Below, piece by piece: positions 61,655 through 64,000 of a DNA stretch of 64,000 nucleotides; position 1 is the stretch's first letter, and each line of letters begins with the position of its first letter. The position numbers and the translations under genes were made by a program. Below the pieces are notes generated by a model that worked only from the letters and a program-made list of their open reading frames with translations, did no database searches and was not told where the DNA came from. Source of the DNA: Todiramphus chloris collaris (taxonomy: Eukaryota > Chordata > Aves > Coraciiformes > Alcedinidae). Where the stretch lies: the NCBI GenBank assembly GCA_025345505.1, contig JANVCC010000018.1, positions 12,468,231 to 12,532,230 on the forward strand, given 5' to 3'.

Positions 61655-61730
61655 AAGCATTAAAATCTGATTTATGAGATTATACTGTTTACAAGCATTA
61701 AAATCTGATTTACGAGATTATACTGTTTAC
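61655..61730. repeat. 38-bp tandem duplication
   Basis: Two adjacent 38-bp units (61655-61692 and 61693-61730), each starting AAGCATTAAAATCTGATTTA, with a single difference: TG in the first and CG in the second. The duplication lies about 60 bp past the CR1 3' end. Confidence 0.95.
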
Positions 61731-64000
61731 ATCAAGGGACTTTTTAAATAGTGTGATTATTAATGGTTTGATCCAAAATAATTCTACAAAAAGTGTAATG
61801 ATGGACAAGAAGCATGAAATCTACAGAGTTGAGCAGGTGGAAAATGAAGTGTGAAATTGGCAATTTTTTTTAGTTACATGGGGAGTCTAGGGCTTTATTG
61901 TTAGACATAGTGTGACTAGAACTGAGTTGCTGAGGTTATGATATCTAAACAACAGCAATTTATCATCTTGAAGTAACAGGATCTTTAACCTAGATTTGAA
62001 AAATGTGCAAAATTATGATGTAATTGAACTGAGCTAGACAAGGCATGACCAACAAATGACTTAGACCTGTGTAATGGGAATTTTACTAGGAATGGAAATG
62101 AAATGGAGCATCTCATTTCCTAAGCAACCCATGGATTTCTCTCTTGCCACATCTGCATAGAACAAAGGAGACAGGGCTACAGAATGATGCAAGGACAGTT
62201 ACAAAGGTAGGCTTATTCCTGTTGTTCAGGTATCTGAATGAAAGGTGTTCCATTAAGAAGTGGTTAATACACATGATCATTGAACCAGGAAATATCTATA
62301 ATTTGTGGTAAATTTATTATAAATACTGTGCCTTGAGATTGTATTTTGTGCATACACATTTCTGGCTGAGGACAGACTACTACCAAACTTACTGGAAAAA
62401 CACAAAATGTATGGAATGAAAAAAATTCTTTAATTAATTACTGTTAAATAACATTATCTGCCTTTTTAGATTTTGTTGTTGTTGTTGTTGCCATGCTGTA
62501 CAATGGAAAGATCATATTCAGAGAGATTGTGACTTTTGTTTGCTCACTTCAGAGGTATACACTGAACAGTCCTAACTCTTTTATTTTTTTGCTTATAAAT
62601 CCAGAAGCTAATGTATCAGAACAACTTAAATGACACTTTTATTACTGGTATGAAAGTGATTAGGTTTAAAAGCAAAAAAGTGGTACAACAACCCAAGTCC
62701 ACAGTGTTTATGACTCCAGTTGTGTCAGAGTTGTAACCATACAGTTGGCATAAAATATTTATCAAATAAAGAAAAGTAAGACCTGGAGTATAGAAGAAAG
62801 TGCTTTCTGTTGCACTGAAATCTTTTTCTCCTAATTATTCTTTTCTTGAATGTGGAAAGTGTTTATTCACCTGAGGTTGGAGTTGCAGGATTTCCCTTTC
62901 TATACTGTACTTTCTGTAGTTGTTTTATAGGACCAATGAGCACCTGACAGCTAAATGACACAGAGCAAGAGCACCTGAAAATATAGTTGTACAATTTTTT
63001 ATGCAGAAGGATCAATACAGGCTTCTGAGAGCATATCATGCCATTGTGCAGCACCCATCAGTCTCTCCCTTTAGATTACAAGGTTATCAATGAAGCTGTC
63101 AGTCACAACAGAGCATTCATTTGCAGGAGCCAAAGCTGCATCACCAAACTATCCACGAATCTGGGAAACTGCCAGGGGAGAAGGGAAAATGACTGTCAAT
63201 CTAAATGCCACCACACTAAAGTGGGAGACCTTGATCCATGCTCATGGGTATCTCTGGTATTCTTCCTGTGTTCCCCGGAGAAATCAGGTTTTGGTCAGAT
63301 TCCCTGCAATAAAAAAATGGGATAATAGAGTTGCTGAAGTCAGGAATTTTTAGCAGATTATTAAGTGCATAGATATCACAGTTATGTGGAAACTCACAGA
63401 TAAAGTCTTTGACAGTGTTTTCTTTCCAGTATGAAAAGAAAAATAAACCAAATAAACCCCCACAGTTTCCACCTCAGAAAAAACACTGCCCTCCCTGCAA
63501 GTCCTTGCAAACTGAAGATAGCTATGCCCAGATAGGTATACTTCAGATTTTTTTTTACATGCTGAGATATCTCTGTGATGAAAACCATTATAAAATCCAT
63601 TTGAAAAGGGAAATGTAAGATATAAATCTTATGCACTGCTGCCTTGATAAATGATTTCTAGTTGTATTGAACTTTTAAAGTTTTTTTTCAAACACCAAGA
63701 TTCATTTGATAAGTTGATTATTAATAAAGATGGCTTCATAAATTAGCAGTGTTGTACTATTGTCTCTGCTATTTAGTCCCATATCTATACCTAAAGAGCT
63801 GAAAAGGCCTGATGAGGACTTATATGTTATTTGAAGGCTGCAAATTTAGTTACATGATCAGCTAATTTGTGATAGTAAACTGTAATAAAAAAAGTGTTAT
63901 ATCCATGCTTGCAAAAGCTAGTTTTTCCTTTCTGTTAAACTGCGACTGTTTTGGTCCTCACAATCCGTAACTGTTGACAACATAGGAATATGTTCTGCAT
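61731..64000. other. Intergenic, no gene seen
   Basis: AT-rich sequence with a (TTG)n stretch at about 62474-62490. Two overlapping plus-strand frames (63038-63325 and 63090-63353) and a pair at 63.39-63.64 kb (both strands) have no recognisable domain and do not support a gene. Confidence 0.5.

Noticed and set aside
63038-63353. Two overlapping plus-strand frames of 95 and 87 codons
   Set aside because: Both frames open over the same bases and neither shows a domain. Treated as chance until transcript evidence exists.
1-64000. tRNA, rRNA, CRISPR arrays or bacterial operon structure
   Set aside because: None found by eye: no tRNA A/B-box pair in a cloverleaf context, no regular spacer-repeat array, no tightly packed coding strands.

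Overview
This is a window of vertebrate nuclear DNA, almost certainly avian. The bulk is AT-rich non-coding sequence. It carries many CR1 LINE fragments, both sense copies ending in the ATTCTATGATTCTATG-type 3' signature and antisense copies. It also holds LTRs that I recognise as common bird endogenous-retrovirus families, and one intact single-exon coding region with a vertebrate-specific product. Nothing prokaryotic, plasmid-like or phage-like is present.

Layout. (1) About 1-5060: non-coding flank. (2) About 5060-8400: the only confident gene, LRATD1 (FAM84A/NSE1), on the minus strand. It has an uninterrupted 284-codon reading frame (6218-7072), a splice acceptor just upstream, a CpG island with GC-box and CCAAT motifs, and a candidate poly(A) site followed by a strong G-quadruplex motif. 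(3) About 8.4-40 kb: intergenic DNA with sense CR1 3' ends (10.5, 11.9, 33.5, 38.9 kb), an antisense CR1 mosaic (21.6-23.1 kb), a solo LTR of one family (26.6-27.2 kb) and two minus-oriented LTRs of a second family (20.0 and 31.4 kb). (4) 40.9-42.4 kb: the 3' end of an endogenous retrovirus, consisting of an integrase C-terminal fragment, a polypurine tract and a complete LTR of that second family. No env-sized interval separates them. (5) 42.7-51.3 kb: a long stretch without recognisable interspersed repeats. (6) 51.4-61.6 kb: two sense CR1 copies with broken reverse-transcriptase frames, plus antisense CR1 pieces. (7) 61.7-64 kb: unique sequence starting with a 38-bp tandem duplication.

Only LRATD1 looks like a working protein gene. 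The other open frames are shadows of it, pieces of retroelements, or short frames of the kind expected in AT-rich DNA. I found no convincing undescribed multi-gene system. The better leads are a small membrane-helix reading frame ending at a donor-like site downstream of LRATD1, the G-quadruplex behind its candidate poly(A) site, an unclassified GC-rich block at 13.3-13.6 kb, and an LTR sitting between copies of an older tandem repeat at 31.4 kb. Family identifications rest on memory and reading; no alignment was run.
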